DNA of 64,000 nt from Alkalicoccus luteus (GTDB taxonomy: Bacteria > Bacillota > Bacilli > Bacillales > Salisediminibacteriaceae), in NCBI GenBank assembly GCA_052061695.1, contig JBPZEY010000014.1. The stretch is one strand, 5' to 3'. The position numbers and the translations under genes are program-made. Of this stretch, positions 1 to 8,198 are shown piece by piece (the stretch's first letter is position 1; every line of letters begins with the position of its first letter). The notes under the pieces are model-generated. The model worked only from the letters and a program-made list of their open reading frames with translations, made no database searches and had not been told where the DNA came from.

Positions 1-1065
1 TTTAGTGATATCGTAAACATGGCCGTACCAGACCACTCCCCCATGCTGATCAGCAGCAGGCTGTGCTCTCCCTCGAATCCAGCAGATCCTGCCAGCCGGC
101 TCTTTTATTCTGAATTCGTGCACCCAGCGTGTCAGTGTCTCAGCGGAAGTCCGCATCGACTGTACGGCAGCTTCCTGATCTTCTTCGATAACCTTGGCAA
201 AAACAATCGATTCATCCTGCCTGAATTCGGCTTCAGTTACGTGAAAAATATCAAGAAACCCTTTGGAATAATACGGAAAGCTGACTGTTCCATCGCTGCT
301 TCGCTTTAGTTTATAAAGACCGCCCGGCACTTCTTCTGTCAAACTCTCAAGCAATTTCCCTCGCTCAGCCGCCTTGCGCTGATGCAGCTCCCGCTCTGAT
401 GCATCTACTGCAGAAGCAAATACCGTTCTGTCAGAAATGGAAAGATGCCATTCTAAATAATGAACGGTTCCAGCTGCTGTGACGATACGATTCAAAAAAT
501 GCCGAATCGTCTCTCCGCGAAACGCCCGTTTAAATGCATTCATCGATGCTTCCCTGTCTTGATCAAGTACCAGATCAAGCATAGAGCGTCCGATCAGCAT
601 GCCTGCAGTAACTCCCGTAAGCGCTTCCCATTCGGCGTTCACTTCAAGGATGACTCCCTGTGCATCCATTCTGCACATGAGCGCCGGACTATTGGCCACA
701 TACGTCTCCAATGTGTCAAGGCGTGACTGCACGCTTGTTATGTCTGAAAATGAGATAATAATCACAGACTCGGAGGTAGACACGTTTGTCATGTAGACAC
801 AGCCTTTTACCGTCAGTTGAAAAGAGGATGCACTCCCGGTAGACAGTACGTAGCTGCACATCTGATAAAAAAGCTCCGTATTCTTCTTATCCATATAACG
901 TTCCAACATCCGTAGATCGACGTCCTTTACGCCGGAGATCATACGGTCAAACGATGCATTGGCTGCTTTCACTGCAAAGCCTGCATAGGAATCCGGCGCT
1001 TTCGAAATCACCAGAGTCGGAACAGAAAGAAGATCGGCCGCGCCTTTATAGTCTATTGTACCCAA
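1..1065 (-). CDS. PAS-domain sensor protein, C-terminus beyond the window
   Basis: The frame is open for exactly 355 codons from a TTG at 1065 to the window edge, so the gene is 3'-truncated here. TTG is chosen because a perfect AGGAGG lies 9 bases upstream (1075-1080). The translation shows three PAS-like segments: about residues 15-110 ending VIIISFSDIT, about 115-235, and about 240-355 ending WYGHVYDIT, the typical close of a PAS/PAC unit. No signal peptide or membrane segment is visible, so it is probably a cytoplasmic sensor. The output domain (kinase, GGDEF/EAL or other) is outside the window and cannot be named. Confidence 0.75.
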   Translation of the reverse strand, partial: MGTIDYKGAADLLSVPTLVISKAPDSYAGFAVKAANASFDRMISGVKDVDLRMLERYMDKKNTELFYQMCSYVLSTGSASSFQLTVKGCVYMTNVSTSESVIIISFSDITSVQSRLDTLETYVANSPALMCRMDAQGVILEVNAEWEALTGVTAGMLIGRSMLDLVLDQDREASMNAFKRAFRGETIRHFLNRIVTAAGTVHYLEWHLSISDRTVFASAVDASERELHQRKAAERGKLLESLTEEVPGGLYKLKRSSDGTVSFPYYSKGFLDIFHVTEAEFRQDESIVFAKVIEEDQEAAVQSMRTSAETLTRWVHEFRIKEPAGRICWIRGRAQPAADQHGGVVWYGHVYDITK

Positions 1066-1133
1066 GAGAAAAATCCTCCTTTCAAACTATTTTATGCTAT
1101 CATTATACAATAACAACTGGTCCATTCCTACTT

Positions 1134-1589
1134 TTATTTTTTGTTTACATGGTGAATCATATCAACGTGCGGAATACCATCATCAAGATACGAGGATGTT
1201 ACAGCGACAAAACCTGCTTTTTCATAAAACGGCAGCGCATATTCCTGTGCCTGAATCTTAATCCGATCTGCGTTTAAGTGATGATACACAGCTTCCATGC
1301 TTCGGTGGAGCAAAGCTTTTCCCAGCCCTGTTCCTCTAAGATTGGGCCGTACAATGACCCGTCCGATACTTGCCTCCTCATACGCTGTTCCAGGCGGGAG
1401 CAGTCTCGCATAAGCTTCTATTACGCCATCGCGTACACCAGTCAGGTGGAGCGCTTCTTTATCCTTTCCATCGACTTCAAGATAAGCACATGCCTGCTCG
1501 ACGACGAACACTTCTGTCCGCAGCTGCAGAATATCGTAAAGCTGATCTGCTGAAAATTCATGAAATGATGTTAATCTCCAGTCCATCAT
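1134..1589 (-). CDS. GNAT family N-acetyltransferase, ElaA type
   Basis: A 151-residue protein with the ElaA-like start: an aromatic/Trp N-terminus, LQLRTEVFVVEQ near residue 30, a conserved Cys, and EVDGKD. The acetyl-CoA loop motif is seen as RGTGLGKALL around residues 85-95, and YEKAGF near the end is the common GNAT strand-6/helix-4 signature. Such enzymes transfer acetyl from acetyl-CoA to an amine; the substrate is unknown. The start is ATG-ATG at 1584-1589 behind GGGGAGGGGG. It runs the same way as the PAS gene with about 70 bp between them. Confidence 0.85.
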   Translation of the reverse strand: MMDWRLTSFHEFSADQLYDILQLRTEVFVVEQACAYLEVDGKDKEALHLTGVRDGVIEAYARLLPPGTAYEEASIGRVIVRPNLRGTGLGKALLHRSMEAVYHHLNADRIKIQAQEYALPFYEKAGFVAVTSSYLDDGIPHVDMIHHVNKK

Positions 1590-1760
1590 GCATTCCCCCT
1601 CCCCGCTATTTTACCTGAAGATGACTAGAAAGAAATAAAATGGGGAATCGAAAAGAAATAACATTGGTTGCTCATAAGGCTGGAACGTAAACCCTGCTTT
1701 CCTGCAGCCCTCGATGGAAAAGTTTGTTCACTATTCTTTATATGGAAAGGGAGTCTTTTG

Positions 1761-2219
1761 ATGAGAATAATTGTGATCGTTGTCATTGCAGGCATCATAG
1801 CTGCAGCAGCATTTATGGTAATAAAAAACAACCGGACGCCGGAGCACCTAGGTGCAGAGAACGGCAGCCTTGCTCCTCTTCCGTCTACGCCAAACGCCGT
1901 TTCATCTCAGGCAGATACGGAACACCGCGGCTATATTGAACCGTTCACGCTTCAAAACGGTACGGAAAGCCTTGAGAACATCAAAGCGATCATCCGTGCT
2001 GACGAACAGGCAGAAATTGTTTCGGCAGATGACCGTTACGTCCATGCGGTGTATGCATCAAATGTATTTAAATTTAAGGATGACGTTGAATTTTACGTGA
2101 ACGAATCGGAAAATAGCATAGACGTCCGTTCTGCAGCGCGCGTTGGTTATTCCGATATGGACGTTAATCGCAAGCGGATCGAAGCAATCCGTGAAGCCTA
2201 TCAAAGTAAGCACGAGTAA
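1761..2219 (+). CDS. DUF1499 domain protein, membrane-anchored
   Basis: A 152-residue protein. Residues 2-20 form one hydrophobic segment (IIVIVVIAGIIAAAAF), so it is a signal-anchored or exported protein with the rest outside. The remainder carries the DUF1499 pattern: PSTPNAVSSQA, a YIEPF motif, and SAARVGYSDMDVNRKRI near the end. The molecular function of DUF1499 is not established. The start at 1761 is preferred over an upstream in-frame codon at 1668 because GGAAAGGGAG lies just before it. Confidence 0.8.
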   Translation: MRIIVIVVIAGIIAAAAFMVIKNNRTPEHLGAENGSLAPLPSTPNAVSSQADTEHRGYIEPFTLQNGTESLENIKAIIRADEQAEIVSADDRYVHAVYASNVFKFKDDVEFYVNESENSIDVRSAARVGYSDMDVNRKRIEAIREAYQSKHE

Positions 2220-2230
2220 GTTGCATGGAA

Positions 2231-2262
2231 CAGAAAAGAGCGGCCTCCATCGGAGAGCCGCT
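2231..2262 (-). terminator. Intrinsic terminator after hemAT, usable from both sides
   Basis: A stem AGCGGC/GCCGCT (2239-2244 with 2257-2262) is followed on the minus strand by CTTTTCTG. It lies between two convergent genes. Confidence 0.6.
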
Positions 2263-2318
2263 TCATTTACGTAAAACGTCTTACTTACTAGTTTTCTGTC
2301 TCTTGCTCACACCGCTGT

Positions 2319-3605
2319 CTATTTTTGCAGGCCGCGCGATTGGTCCAGAAGCTCCTCTGCAGCCGCTGCTACTTGACCGGAGGCTTTGTTTACTTCTCCG
2401 ATTACATCCATAAATGCGGTCAGCTCTGTTTCAATTTCTGTGTTTTTGCCGACTGCCTCCTCCATTTTTCTAAGGATGACAGCGAACGTATCTCCAACAG
2501 CTTCTGCCGACCGGTTGCCTTCTGCCATCCGTTCAGCGATTTCTTTGGACAGTGCAGCATTTTCCTGTACGCCTTTATCTGTCTGATTAGTCAGTCCTCG
2601 AACTTTCCCAACAGACTCTTTCGTCTGTTCAGACAGTTTTCGAACTTCGTCAGCTACAATTGCAAAACCCCGGCCGTGTTCCCCGGCTCTGGCCGCTTCG
2701 ATTGCCGCATTCAACGCGAGCAGATTCGTTTCATCAGCGATCCCTTGAACGATGCTGACAATTGTTTGAATTTCCTTGGAGAACGAAGCGAGTTCCTGCA
2801 TTTTAGTATCGATCTGTTCAATGCTTCCTGTCGTTTCCTGCATAATCCGCTGCAGTTCCTTTAAGCGGGCACTCCCTTCCAACGCCGACTCTTTTGATGC
2901 ACTCGAAATCACGGTGCCGTTCTGCGAGTTCTTCGTAATGCCTTCAGCCTGCAGCTTCATTTCTTCCATAGAAGCGTTCGTCTCCTGCGAGATCGCCCCG
3001 AGCTCTTCGGATTTCCCCGTAATATAACGATCGAGCTGGTGACGTAATGCTTCTTCTTTTTTACGCACAGCCTGAAGCTCCTCTTCAAATGCTTCCAGCA
3101 CGAGCTGCTGCTCGAAGCTGACAATCGATGATACAGCTTTGACGACCGTTTCAGCTTCGGTTGGACCGTAAACCTCATAGACGAGCGAAAACAACTTGAG
3201 CTGCAGTGCCTGATAAGCACTCAAATACCATTTCGGCTCCAGACCAATCTTCACGTGCACCTTTGCAATACGAATTCGCTTTTCAACAAAGGCATCATCG
3301 ATCGTATCAGTGAACATTTCAGAAATATGCTTGCGAAGCGTTTGTTTCAGCCTGTCGACAGAGCTGTTCGCTTCAATGATCTCCATTAAGTGAGGCTTGA
3401 TTTCAAGATTAGCATAAAAGAAATCGACGAGCTCCCCGATCCGTTCTTCCACCGATGGCCGAAAAGCAGCCAGAACACCGAGCATCTCTTCAGAGAATCC
3501 TGTCATTTCCATTTGGCGTTTAATATCCGGATCAGCTACCGTTATACTCCCCTTTTGCAGGACTGCTGCAGGCGGTTGTTTGTCCGACCGTTGAAACCAC
3601 TTCAT
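2319..3605 (-). CDS. hemAT: HemAT-type heme aerotaxis transducer
   Basis: A soluble 428-residue chemoreceptor, close to the 432 residues of B. subtilis HemAT. An N-terminal globin-coupled sensor domain (about 25-185) binds heme; the proximal His is H117 in AKVHVKIGLEPKWYL, and Y64 is a candidate distal residue. From about 190 onwards is the methyl-accepting signalling domain with the conserved hairpin tip ADETNLLALNAAIEAARAGE. It senses oxygen and signals to CheA/CheW. No membrane segment is present. The ATG at 3605 follows AGAGGGGG. A near-perfect sigma-D minus-10 lies about 67 bp upstream, in line with motility-gene control. Confidence 0.93.
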   Translation of the reverse strand: MKWFQRSDKQPPAAVLQKGSITVADPDIKRQMEMTGFSEEMLGVLAAFRPSVEERIGELVDFFYANLEIKPHLMEIIEANSSVDRLKQTLRKHISEMFTDTIDDAFVEKRIRIAKVHVKIGLEPKWYLSAYQALQLKLFSLVYEVYGPTEAETVVKAVSSIVSFEQQLVLEAFEEELQAVRKKEEALRHQLDRYITGKSEELGAISQETNASMEEMKLQAEGITKNSQNGTVISSASKESALEGSARLKELQRIMQETTGSIEQIDTKMQELASFSKEIQTIVSIVQGIADETNLLALNAAIEAARAGEHGRGFAIVADEVRKLSEQTKESVGKVRGLTNQTDKGVQENAALSKEIAERMAEGNRSAEAVGDTFAVILRKMEEAVGKNTEIETELTAFMDVIGEVNKASGQVAAAAEELLDQSRGLQK

Positions 3606-3671
3606 TTTTCTTCATCCCCCTCTTGACTATCTTGTTCCACTAACTTGCTGCAGGTTGTAATTCTTCCCTTG

Positions 3672-3698
3672 ATATCGGCAAACTGCCGAAGATTCTGA
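3672..3698 (-). promoter_or_regulatory. Candidate sigma-D promoter for hemAT
   Basis: On the minus strand GCCGATAT (3672-3679) is an exact match to the sigma-D minus-10 consensus. The minus-35 at the expected 15-base spacing reads TCAG rather than TAAA, so the site is only partly convincing. Confidence 0.45.
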
Positions 3699-3746
3699 AG
3701 AGCAGGTATGCTAAAATATCAAGTGCAGACCGAGGAGGGATTGCTT

Positions 3747-4523
3747 ATGCTGACGAATTGGCTGGTAAAGCGGAAAGCACGCAGACATAAACAAACATTC
3801 GAGAAAATTCATTTATATCCTTATCCTGTCCGTGTAGCGGAAACTGACTATTATTACATAGAATACTTGCGCTCTAAGCAGCCCGTCGGCTATGCAGTGA
3901 TTTCCCGTCACGAAGAAAACACGCTGGACGCAGCTGCTGCTCATAAACAGCTCCACTCGTTTTACCATCTGGCAGGCTTTATTAAAGAAGAGGCAAGGAT
4001 GCGTGCCGGGATTCAGCTCGATCTTTTCCGAAAGCCGCTTGGTGTGATGGAAGAAGCGGATCGCAATGACCTGCAGCCAGGTTACCGCCTGATCAACCAC
4101 CTTTTAAAAATACAACTCAAATATAAGCAAGTGTATGATCAGTTTCAAAACGTGCTGGCTGAGCTTGAAGACAGCGGCAGACCTATCGAAGCTGAAGACA
4201 TTGAAGCAGCCATTCAATCAGCTGCCGAACTGGAGGTGCTTCAGTTCGACATGATCGATTCCTTAAGCCGCCAAACCGATACCCTGCGCGACTGGATTGC
4301 GTTGATGAACCGTCACAACTTGTGGGACAAGCTGAAGCGCGCGAACCAGGTTTTTTATCAGCAGCTCGTTCAAAACGAATCGGTTATGAGAGACGAAGCG
4401 AAAAAGATGCAGGTCGTCAAGCATGAACGTCGCGAAAAAATGATTCAGCAAAATGCAGATAAGCTCCGATCCCGTATGAAGCGGTCCTTTCAGGAGGAAG
4501 AGAAAGAACGTCGTTACCCTTAA
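3747..4523 (+). CDS. Hypothetical protein, charged and helical
   Basis: A 258-residue protein I do not recognise. It starts with a short basic stretch (LVKRKARRHKQTFEK), has a mixed central part about residues 25-100, and becomes strongly helical and charged towards a Lys/Arg/Glu-rich C-terminus, suggesting coiled coil. There is no signal peptide or membrane segment. The ATG at 3747 sits behind GAGGAGGGA; an in-frame ATG at 3708 lacks such a site. It is a single-gene unit ending at a strong terminator. Confidence 0.7.
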   Translation: MLTNWLVKRKARRHKQTFEKIHLYPYPVRVAETDYYYIEYLRSKQPVGYAVISRHEENTLDAAAAHKQLHSFYHLAGFIKEEARMRAGIQLDLFRKPLGVMEEADRNDLQPGYRLINHLLKIQLKYKQVYDQFQNVLAELEDSGRPIEAEDIEAAIQSAAELEVLQFDMIDSLSRQTDTLRDWIALMNRHNLWDKLKRANQVFYQQLVQNESVMRDEAKKMQVVKHERREKMIQQNADKLRSRMKRSFQEEEKERRYP

Positions 4524-4560
4524 CCAGATCCGGCGCTGCCAAGCTGAACCAAATACAGAA

Positions 4561-4600
4561 GGAACCGGAGCACCCGTTTGAGCCCCGGTTCCTTTTATTC
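4561..4600 (+). terminator. Intrinsic terminator
   Basis: An 8-bp stem GGAACCGG (4561-4568) pairs with CCGGTTCC (4585-4592) and is followed by TTTTATT. It closes the transcription unit of the gene ending at 4523. Confidence 0.85.
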
Positions 4601-4671
4601 CGCGTCTGTTTCCTCCCCCGGCAAGACTTTCTCCGTCTCTTCAACACCATTCCTTATTCTCTCCCCTTCTC

Positions 4672-4791
4672 CTAGAGCCCACGACGGATACCATCGTACA
4701 TTTCCAAAAGCCTTTCTCTCCTGTACGTTGAACGACGTTCGTTCGGAATATACCTCAGCTTTTCCAACAGCGATTTTCGTTTGCGTGTCAT
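4672..4791 (-). CDS. Candidate small basic protein, 39 residues
   Basis: A short ORF with ATG at 4791 placed 9 bases after AAGGAGG, an excellent initiation site. The product is Arg/Lys-rich (starts MTRKRKSLLEKLRYIPNERR) and helical, with no Cys or membrane segment. I do not recognise the family. A second frame on the same strand stays open over the same DNA down to about 4601 but has no ordinary start codon. It is therefore uncertain which frame is real; the ribosome binding site favours the 39-residue one. Confidence 0.4.
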   Translation of the reverse strand: MTRKRKSLLEKLRYIPNERRSTYRRERLLEMYDGIRRGL

Positions 4792-4971
4792 CGGTTACCG
4801 CCTCCTTATGCTTTTATTGTAGAGTCTTCTTCACCTCAAAAAAGCGGGCGGCAGATTGAATTTTCTATCCGTCTGCAGGTGGAGATTTACTCCATCCCCT
4901 GCTATTCGAATAAGTAAATAAAGAACCAGGATAATAAGACTGCAGATAATGGATTTTTTTGAAAATAGTAC

Positions 4972-4999
4972 TTGCTCATGCCTAATCTCATAGTAAACT
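4972..4999 (+). promoter_or_regulatory. Candidate sigma-A promoter of the riboswitch-fapA transcript
   Basis: TTGCTC (4972-4977), a 16-base spacer and TAAACT (4994-4999) would start RNA near 5006, just before the aptamer. An alternative is TTGAAA (4959-4964) with TAATCT (4983-4988). Confidence 0.4.
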
Positions 5000-5009
5000 T
5001 ACAGTAAGA

Positions 5010-5098
5010 GAAGAAGTTCGGGGGCAAACCTGTTGAAAAACAGGGACGCAAAGCCGCGGATCTAAGGGAAACCTCCTATGACAGCCGGGATGCCGCAT
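5010..5098 (+). ncRNA. Cyclic di-GMP-I (GEMM) riboswitch
   Basis: The leader contains the GEMM-I core in order: GGCAAACC, a short hairpin closed by CTGTT/AACAG, GGACGCAAAGCC, CGGATCTAAGG, and TGACAGCCGGGATGCCG. These are the conserved ligand-pocket and tetraloop-receptor parts of the c-di-GMP-I aptamer. Downstream, CCTTC (5104-5108) can pair with GAAGG (5115-5119), which contains the ribosome binding site of the next gene, so control is probably at translation initiation. No U-tract terminator is seen in the leader. Confidence 0.92.
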
Positions 5099-5129
5099 AT
5101 AAACCTTCACCAAGGAAGGCGGGGTATGA

Positions 5130-6479
5130 ATGCGTAACGTACATGAGTTCGAAGCAGAAACAGTGGAAAAAGCGATTGCCAAGGCAGAAAAAACGCTGCA
5201 TACACCAGCAAATGCTCTACACATCGACATTATCTGCCATGGGGAGAATCTGTTTTTTGGTCTGAGAAAATCAAAGGCTAAAATACGCGCATGGACGGAG
5301 GAGCCGCTAGAAGAAAGCTGGCTGGACACGCTGGATTCCTACCTCGATGAGCCGCTTGATGCCAGCAGAGATGAAAACTTATCCAGGAGACTGGAGGGGA
5401 CCGCCTGGATGAAAGATGGCGTTCTCTATTTTGAAGGAAACGGACCCAAACGTCCTGTTCTTCACCTGCCGGATGAAGTGACCGCTTCTAAAAATGGCAG
5501 ACAAACTGGTAGAACCACTCCGCTAACTGAGGGAGATATACTGGAGTTTTCGATCAACCTCCCGCCTCGTGAAACCACTTGGTCTGTTTCTATTGATAAA
5601 AAACAGCAGCTCGTTACGCTGAATGTAAAGCCTGGAGCGTACTATACTGCTGCAATCAATGATCATCCGCCCGCCGAATATCTGTATGTCAGTATTTCCA
5701 AAGAGGAAACACCGTTAAATCAACTGACAGAAACAGACGTCATAGAGCAGCTGGAACGGATGGATATTACCTACGGTATTCAAACGGATGTGATTCGGGA
5801 AGCATGTGCGTCTATTCAAGAGACCACTGTCCAAATAACGGCAGGAAAGCTGCCGAAGCACGGAAAAGACGGCCGGATTGACTTTAAGATCAATTTGCAG
5901 ACAGAACAGAAAATGTACCGGGAGAAGCCGGACGGAACGATTGATTTTAGGGATTCGATTCGGATTCCGGCCGTTGAAGAAGGAGTCGTTTTAGGATCGA
6001 TCATTGATCCAACAGCCGGCGAAGATGGCCTCAGCCTGTTTGGAGATGTGCTTCAAGCTAAAGCAGGCAGGCCGATCGCGGTTCAGGCAGGAGCGGGTAT
6101 TGAACTCGATGAAGAAACGAAAACGATTACGGCTTCTATTGCCGGGCGTCCTCTTTTAAAGAAGCAGGGACAGCACGTGCGGTTATCCATTCTGCCGAAG
6201 CTCGTTCATGATGGGAACCTGCAGCTTGGAGACGGAAACATCCGCTTTACAGGGGATGTTGAAGTGATTGGGTCTGTCGAGGACGGCATGAAGGTGGAAG
6301 CAGCAGGAGATGTATGGATTCACGCTCACAGCGAGCAGTCGTCCTTACACGCTGCAGGCTCCATTACTGTTAACGGCAGCGTGCTGCATTCAACTCTTAC
6401 AGCAGGGACGAGCAAAACAGCTCATGTAAAAACAATCAAGCTGCTGAAAACATTTTTGCATACCTACCCGTCTTTTTGA
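5130..6479 (+). CDS. FapA/DUF342 family protein, N-terminal part up to an in-frame TGA
   Basis: A 449-residue open frame starting with ATG at 5130 behind AAGGAAGG. Residues 1-55 resemble the Jag-N-like/FapA N-terminal domain (FEAETVEKAIAKAEKTL), and from about 150 onwards is the DUF342/FapA beta-helical region (GSIIDPTAGEDGLSLFGD, TGDVEVIGSVEDGMKVEAAGD, GSVLHSTLTAG). FapA proteins are linked to flagellar polarity or surface polysaccharide in other bacteria; here only the c-di-GMP control is shown by sequence. Codon 450 is TGA, after which the same frame continues 238 codons with family-like sequence, so this is the first part of one split gene. Confidence 0.8.
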   Translation: MRNVHEFEAETVEKAIAKAEKTLHTPANALHIDIICHGENLFFGLRKSKAKIRAWTEEPLEESWLDTLDSYLDEPLDASRDENLSRRLEGTAWMKDGVLYFEGNGPKRPVLHLPDEVTASKNGRQTGRTTPLTEGDILEFSINLPPRETTWSVSIDKKQQLVTLNVKPGAYYTAAINDHPPAEYLYVSISKEETPLNQLTETDVIEQLERMDITYGIQTDVIREACASIQETTVQITAGKLPKHGKDGRIDFKINLQTEQKMYREKPDGTIDFRDSIRIPAVEEGVVLGSIIDPTAGEDGLSLFGDVLQAKAGRPIAVQAGAGIELDEETKTITASIAGRPLLKKQGQHVRLSILPKLVHDGNLQLGDGNIRFTGDVEVIGSVEDGMKVEAAGDVWIHAHSEQSSLHAAGSITVNGSVLHSTLTAGTSKTAHVKTIKLLKTFLHTYPSF

Positions 6480-7196
6480 CGAGTCTTTTATCAGGTCGTT
6501 GACTCCCCTGCTTTTCAGGCCTCTTATGAAAAGCAGCGCGGCCGCGGTCCGCTGATCCGGGCTTTGCAGGAAAAAAAGTACCCTCGGCTTCGCAGCGATA
6601 CCGAGCAGCTTGTCGACCATTTGCTTCATTCCGGCTTATTTGAAGAACAGTGGCGTAATGTTGGCGAGCAGCTCCAAACTGCCCTGCTCACGTTTCACCG
6701 TGCACATGAAGCAGAGGATCAGCTCTTTCGTGATCTGCAGCAGAAGGCATTCCAGCTGCATGATCTGCTGGAGAGCCCTTCTGTCAGCAGATCTAGAATT
6801 GCTATTCGCTATGCCTCTCACAGCAAGCTCATTTCAGCTGGCGAAATTGACGTTCTCGGGAAAGGTGTCCTGCACTCCTATATGGAAGCAGACGGCGTGA
6901 TCACGATCCATCAGCGTGCCGTTGGCGGCACGTTAAAGGCAGGACGTGGAATATCGGTTCGGGAGGCCGGTTCTCCTGGCGGAGCCAGAACACTTTTGGA
7001 AACGGATGAAACGGGTATCATTTCTATTGACCATTGCCATCCTGATGTGGTGCTGACGATCGGACGGGAGCGAAAGCTGATTGAGTCTGAAACGAAGCAG
7101 ATCCGAGCTTCGCTGGATGATGACGGAAGGCTCCAGCTATTTCAGTCTTCAAGCAGTTCAGCCAGTTCTTCTGCAACAACGTCCGCAAAGAACTGA
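6480..7196 (+). pseudogene. FapA/DUF342 C-terminal part, downstream of the in-frame TGA
   Basis: This is the direct in-frame continuation of the frame begun at 5130: CGA GTC TTT TAT CAG follows the TGA at 6477-6479. It contains a coiled-coil-like stretch (about 6560-6790) and the terminal FapA beta-repeat region with KLISAGEIDVLGKGVLHSY and AGRGISVREAGSPGG. The full length without the stop would be 688 residues, normal for the family. No good ribosome binding site precedes the possible internal start TTG at 6564, so separate translation is doubtful. It is a real nonsense allele, a read-through site (UGA followed by C is a leaky context), or a base-call error. The 3' end overlaps the next gene on the opposite strand by 55 bp. 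Confidence 0.7.
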
Positions 7197-8083
7197 TTCC
7201 CCCGGAGCTGAAATAAAAACACGGCTTTCTCATAGTAACGCTTTGTCTCCTCTTTGCTGAAGCGGCCGGATTCCCGGCCGCTTTGTCCGTACTGAAAATA
7301 CAGCTCACCCAGCATGTACATCGAATCCTCCCGCAGGCACAGGTGTATTCCTCTATCCGCTAGTTCGAGAGATTCTTTCCACTTTTCCTGCTCAAACTGA
7401 TTTTTGCTGTAATTATAGTAGAGGCGGACGAGCAGCGAGTTATCGGACAGATATGGATGTCTCCTTGCAGCATGGAGCAGTCGGCGGTACTCGTTCTCGG
7501 CCTGAACCTGTCTGTCTGCCATACTAAAAACAATTGCTTTACTGAGCATGATATCGAGGTCCTGTACCGTCGGATTTTTCCTGGTAGCCGGAGACAGCTC
7601 CGCAGCCTCATCCAAGTATTTCACTGCTTCGGACACATTCTCCCTGACGTGATAAAGACAAATGCCTTTACGCCAGAGAAGATACTGCCGAAATGTTCCT
7701 TTTTGAAATTCTGGATGGTGTTCTTCTGCCTCGACCGTCATCAGCACAGCTTTATAGTCTGTTCGATCCATACTCTGAGCGATCGATCTCATAACGGTAT
7801 ACATATAGTTCACTTTGGATACATCTGCAGACGCGTCAAACAAATACTGAATATCGACCCCCATTCTCTCCGCAAGCTCTGCTGTTAAGTCTGCGGAAGG
7901 ATGGACAAGGCCCTGCTCCAGCTTGCTGATGTAACTCTGCGTGCAGAGTCCGCTGCAGAGCTCTTTTTGAGAGACACCGAAAAACGTTCTCAGCTCCTTT
8001 AGTTTTTTGCCTATTTCTGCCTGCTGCAATCCCATCATCTCCCAGTAACTATTCGTATATGAATACATTTTACCGTTTTTCAC
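7142..8083 (-). CDS. HTH-TPR transcriptional regulator, RNPP (PlcR/NprR/Rgg)-like
   Basis: A 313-residue protein. A Cro/C1-type helix-turn-helix occupies about residues 22-78 (IGKKLKELRTFFGVSQKEL, YISKLEQGLVHPS). The rest is helical with TPR-like repeats, the layout of peptide-binding RNPP regulators. These are normally controlled by a re-imported secreted peptide. A small divergent ORF with a signal sequence at 8199 is the obvious partner. The start is uncertain: GTG at 8083 lacks a clear ribosome binding site, and in-frame ATGs at about 8038-8043 (behind CTGGGAG) are alternatives that leave the HTH intact. The 3' end overlaps fapA convergently by 55 bp. Confidence 0.85.
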   Translation of the reverse strand: MKNGKMYSYTNSYWEMMGLQQAEIGKKLKELRTFFGVSQKELCSGLCTQSYISKLEQGLVHPSADLTAELAERMGVDIQYLFDASADVSKVNYMYTVMRSIAQSMDRTDYKAVLMTVEAEEHHPEFQKGTFRQYLLWRKGICLYHVRENVSEAVKYLDEAAELSPATRKNPTVQDLDIMLSKAIVFSMADRQVQAENEYRRLLHAARRHPYLSDNSLLVRLYYNYSKNQFEQEKWKESLELADRGIHLCLREDSMYMLGELYFQYGQSGRESGRFSKEETKRYYEKAVFLFQLRGNQFFADVVAEELAELLED

Positions 8084-8115
8084 TGATAAAAAACCATATT
8101 CAGTCGTTTTCCGGC

Positions 8116-8126
8116 TGAAAATCAGC
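8116..8126. promoter_or_regulatory. Palindromic box 1, candidate operator of the HTH-TPR regulator
   Basis: The core TGAAAATCAGC lies within a perfect inverted repeat GCTGA-AAA-TCAGC (8114-8126). The same 11-mer recurs exactly 33 bp downstream at 8149-8159, about three helical turns apart. Confidence 0.5.
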
Positions 8127-8137
8127 GAGACGCCGCC

Positions 8138-8165
8138 TTGATCGATGTTGAAAATCAGCTATAAT
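8138..8165 (+). promoter_or_regulatory. Promoter of the signal-peptide ORF with box 2 in the spacer
   Basis: TTGATC (8138-8143), a 16-base spacer and a consensus TATAAT (8160-8165). The second TGAAAATCAGC copy (8149-8159) fills the end of the spacer, so a protein bound there would directly control this promoter. Confidence 0.65.
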
Positions 8166-8198
8166 CAGATCAATTCAACTTGAATGGGAGGGCTCTTT

